Assembly (NCBI GenBank): GCA_020636005.1
Contig: JACJYR010000001.1
Location: forward strand, 1,374,001 to 1,438,000
From: Lewinellaceae bacterium
Lineage (GTDB): Bacteria > Bacteroidota > Bacteroidia > Chitinophagales > Saprospiraceae
DNA: 64,000 nt
Direction: 5' to 3'
The position numbers and the translations under genes were made by a program. Positions 63,901 to 64,000 of this stretch are shown here, in pieces (the first letter of the stretch is position 1; each line of letters begins with the position of its first letter). Under the pieces are notes generated by a model. It was not told the DNA's origin, ran no database searches, and worked only from the letters and a program-made list of their open reading frames with translations.

Positions 63901-64000
63901 CGCCCATCCCCCTTGTGGCTGGTTGGAACTGGATCGGCTATCTGCCGCTCGTGCCGATACCCGTCAACGATGCCCTCGCCTCCCTCACCTCTGCCAGTGG
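57993..64000 (+). CDS. Giant secreted multidomain protein with two LamG domains (partial, runs off right edge)
   Basis: Open from ATG 57993 to the window end, at least 2002 residues. Signal peptide 1-22 (HHLIIGAVLLLAQTGLA). In order: SprB-like repeat-free head; fibronectin type III, about 90-165 (IEINWTPDPLSPKASSYKLY); LamG 1, about 205-352 (ALYFNGSAMAFVEDD to YFNRQLSQTEL); LamG 2, about 445-602 (SLEFNGANQQYADL); carboxypeptidase-like repeats; a long beta-rich middle; a bacterial Ig-like domain near 1553-1655 (TPPVVLGIPEPADG); and repeats with HGGWNWISFNL (~1887) and AGWNWIGYLPL (~1976). Likely a T9SS-exported adhesin or polymer-binding protein; the sorting domain, if any, lies beyond the window. 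HTCS2 is upstream on the same strand. Confidence 0.88.
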   Translation, partial: MRKIIHHLIIGAVLLLAQTGLAQNNNCTTVIANGQTQGQVFFNYGSVSNAENVSYKSNFTIGQVVVGPYSNGQRKGNFGFWGRFLLPPAAPYVRASEGDLADRIEINWTPDPLSPKASSYKLYRDGALLGQFDNETFSYIDFNVIAGNFYEYSVVPKNSLGTGSPGKALGFLNPNGVVTGQVQTFSGNPVYGAVVTLEPSLGSALYFNGSAMAFVEDDTVLRSSQFTVSCWVKLAGGNTGKGILDFGSDQNKNWWLHTNAAGNGVKFSIGNGTGSASVEHAFTADINGWHFVAATFNGTSLLLYVDGNLVQTTSASVSTGGARLLVGQKPSGSNYDGLLDEVRYFNRQLSQTELNMFMNRTVSVGMNGLKGYWKMDEGIGQKAFGQAANRQTMYLCGTQWTADRPQVINAAVTGASGFYEIAGVNYGPGTTFTAKASKNSYFNQSLEFNGANQQYADLTNFDLPDSSTILLTVKPFDFTTHQTILSKADAGGNHLFSVNINNGNLELTMGLVPQNLGPLGMGFHHLGFTFKQSGPNVEVNYYKDGAFVGTYNYNAAPTDLNGLPWKVGARANGTTNHGMYLTGLVDEVAFYNTLLSLSEIQTSHNIGTNSSDIHLLSWFNFNEGVGTVLHDMGQAMTGDGATQGAGWSSSAAITDVLPHEFNPTSRLVTLNPSNTSTDGVDFYDESTIPVSGYVRFEGTTCFQEGVEILVNGLSYTPAIFTDAEGKFVADFEPGVSVTLTPKVEGHSFIPAKWDIQNLTTPVAGILFRNQTKRKVTGQLAGGLCRKSVIPVDAMGNPTAIVKVKVATLDGCFEKVQTLTNPNGKFTFDGIPPDSVTVAVIEHSNPIIYTYFQNQGGITTDLREKNDTVDFIYFAPPQVEMSPLPLNACNQAMIEPEGRVTTTIKVYEDYDGGRCYLDTALLHVDNDIARQEEFDTLMTGGKFVYKFSAGAPNIVSPYKKVLQVTTTVHDELATGTLEGVVLGIRPRTSAFVSAAPEFPDLILRDPPGDASYATLEQGTTTCKTITTSDAITLGGGAHVTVHLGPDINIEMGTPFLSKETQFDFTADLGYQVSYIRTDTRTDEMERCITTTKTISTSDADLIVGSEMGGDIYMGGAMNYLYSITDILKWDTMGCSFFLDKSLTVTPEGYATTFIYTEYHILNNVIPDLYALQTQTDSMSARTWQSIVDSNTVFKQQAVFEKNLSFNGGVVYEESTTTEETSSVSFAFETEFSNTFSADFGLTVDGVGLTGGAEFSFAFGESEDTLNSTLNSKTVTYVLADDDIGDNFSVDIKKDKRFGTPVFKTVAGQSQCPHEPKTQPREGVDMSANQTSAVNVPMNDVAVFQLTLGNTSQSEDLKTYTLEVDQSTNPNGAVIRFNGLPSLGVAVPYGEGVPVTMTVERGPLAFDYEDISVEFFSDCEDERATALGFFDTIFNKELVFDIHFLEPCSPVDLAFPLEGWVLTPAMGVNLNTTLAMYDKNDPDLELVRVQYRRTNGDGAWINIAEILKADLGPVFTNVGWNTTGLQDGLYEIRAITQCFGAQNPGISHIIHGKIERTPPVVLGIPEPADGVLSAGDEISITFNEPIRCDLLIQADFFSNNNVGLYDTATDELIDATITCSGDKIIIVPNVPNQLIENKILRVEVDSVLDLAGNKFGHIQWEFFVDRNPMRWVGGELEANKFEDEFKTVYKTILNTGGASQYYEIEDVPSWVFVYPSDGVLDPGQQQVITFEFDSTLVVGEFLDTLVMNTANGDEPLYIDFRNLCRSPQWEVNPANFSYSMNLTVQLDIEGTLSTDDMDIVAAFVNDTLRGMAYLQYVPAVDKYEAFLTVYSNNFTGDTIKFQIWDADVCLLYSDILEKFVLTSDELVGTPLLPVTLHTDNLLLRKIPLHGGWNWISFNLGFPDPSLNPALSSLATPENDLIKSQTQFANYYGTPINGWLGSLTALGNLSMYQFRADVADTLDLVGHPIDPTTPIPLVAGWNWIGYLPLVPIPVNDALASLTSAS

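Noticed and set aside
1..64000. tRNA, rRNA, prophage or classical defence islands
   Set aside because: I looked for tRNA-like cloverleaf ends, rRNA-like conserved stretches, phage structural genes, Cas, restriction and retron genes and saw none; the weak candidates are the Uma2-type gene and the 24 kb gene pair only.

Overview
The window is 64 kb from the chromosome of a member of the Bacteroidota, most likely a Saprospiria-type marine or sludge organism. The reasons are a SusC/SusD pair, type IX secretion (T9SS) C-terminal sorting domains, two giant hybrid two-component regulators (HTCS), surface proteins of DUF285/BspA type, promoters of the TTG-N20-TAnnTTTG type, and weak or absent Shine-Dalgarno sequences. 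No rRNA, tRNA, CRISPR array or prophage was recognised. Genus-level placement is inference.

Layout. 1-6.5 kb: the 5' part of a class III nucleotide cyclase, recR, the E2 subunit of pyruvate dehydrogenase, a CoA-binding protein, a LamG protein, an unknown protein and a phytanoyl-CoA-type dioxygenase. These are separated by copies of two small repeat families. 6.7-17.9 kb: a putative utilisation locus for cyanophycin or a similar Asp-Arg polymer. It holds two cyanophycinase-like serine peptidases (one with a T9SS tail), a YfcC-type transporter, a second T9SS protein, SusC, SusD and an isoaspartyl peptidase. 17.9-22.9 kb: a TolC/MFS/HlyD tripartite efflux set, divergent from a MarR regulator with a readable operator and two promoters. 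22.9-27.8 kb: a membrane SRPBCC protein, a two-gene unit of unknown function, a PQQ dehydrogenase lipoprotein with an inserted cytochrome c, and a Uma2-type protein.

28-47.8 kb is a rearranged region. It contains a truncated glycosidase fragment, HTCS1, a methyltransferase, a 1563-residue DUF285 protein with a T9SS tail, a cyclase pseudogene split by an IS1-type element, an internally deleted copy of the methyltransferase, a second DUF285 protein without the T9SS tail, the intact glycosidase and a serpin. 48-64 kb: a small membrane protein, a large BNR/sortilin-like propeller protein, HTCS2 (which carries three in-frame inverted short-repeat inserts), and two large secreted proteins, the last running off the right edge.

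Working model. The 6.7-17.9 kb block would bind and import polymer fragments (SusCD), cleave the polymer at the surface or in the periplasm (two S51-family enzymes), hydrolyse beta-Asp dipeptides (IaaA) and move products through the YfcC carrier. The rearranged region looks like a recombination-prone surface-protein cassette. The window is also rich in non-coding repeats: four copies of a ~105 bp structured element, two REP-like 151 bp elements, several 7-10 bp tandem repeats just upstream of start codons, and a divergent pair of micro-ORFs ending in the same eight residues.
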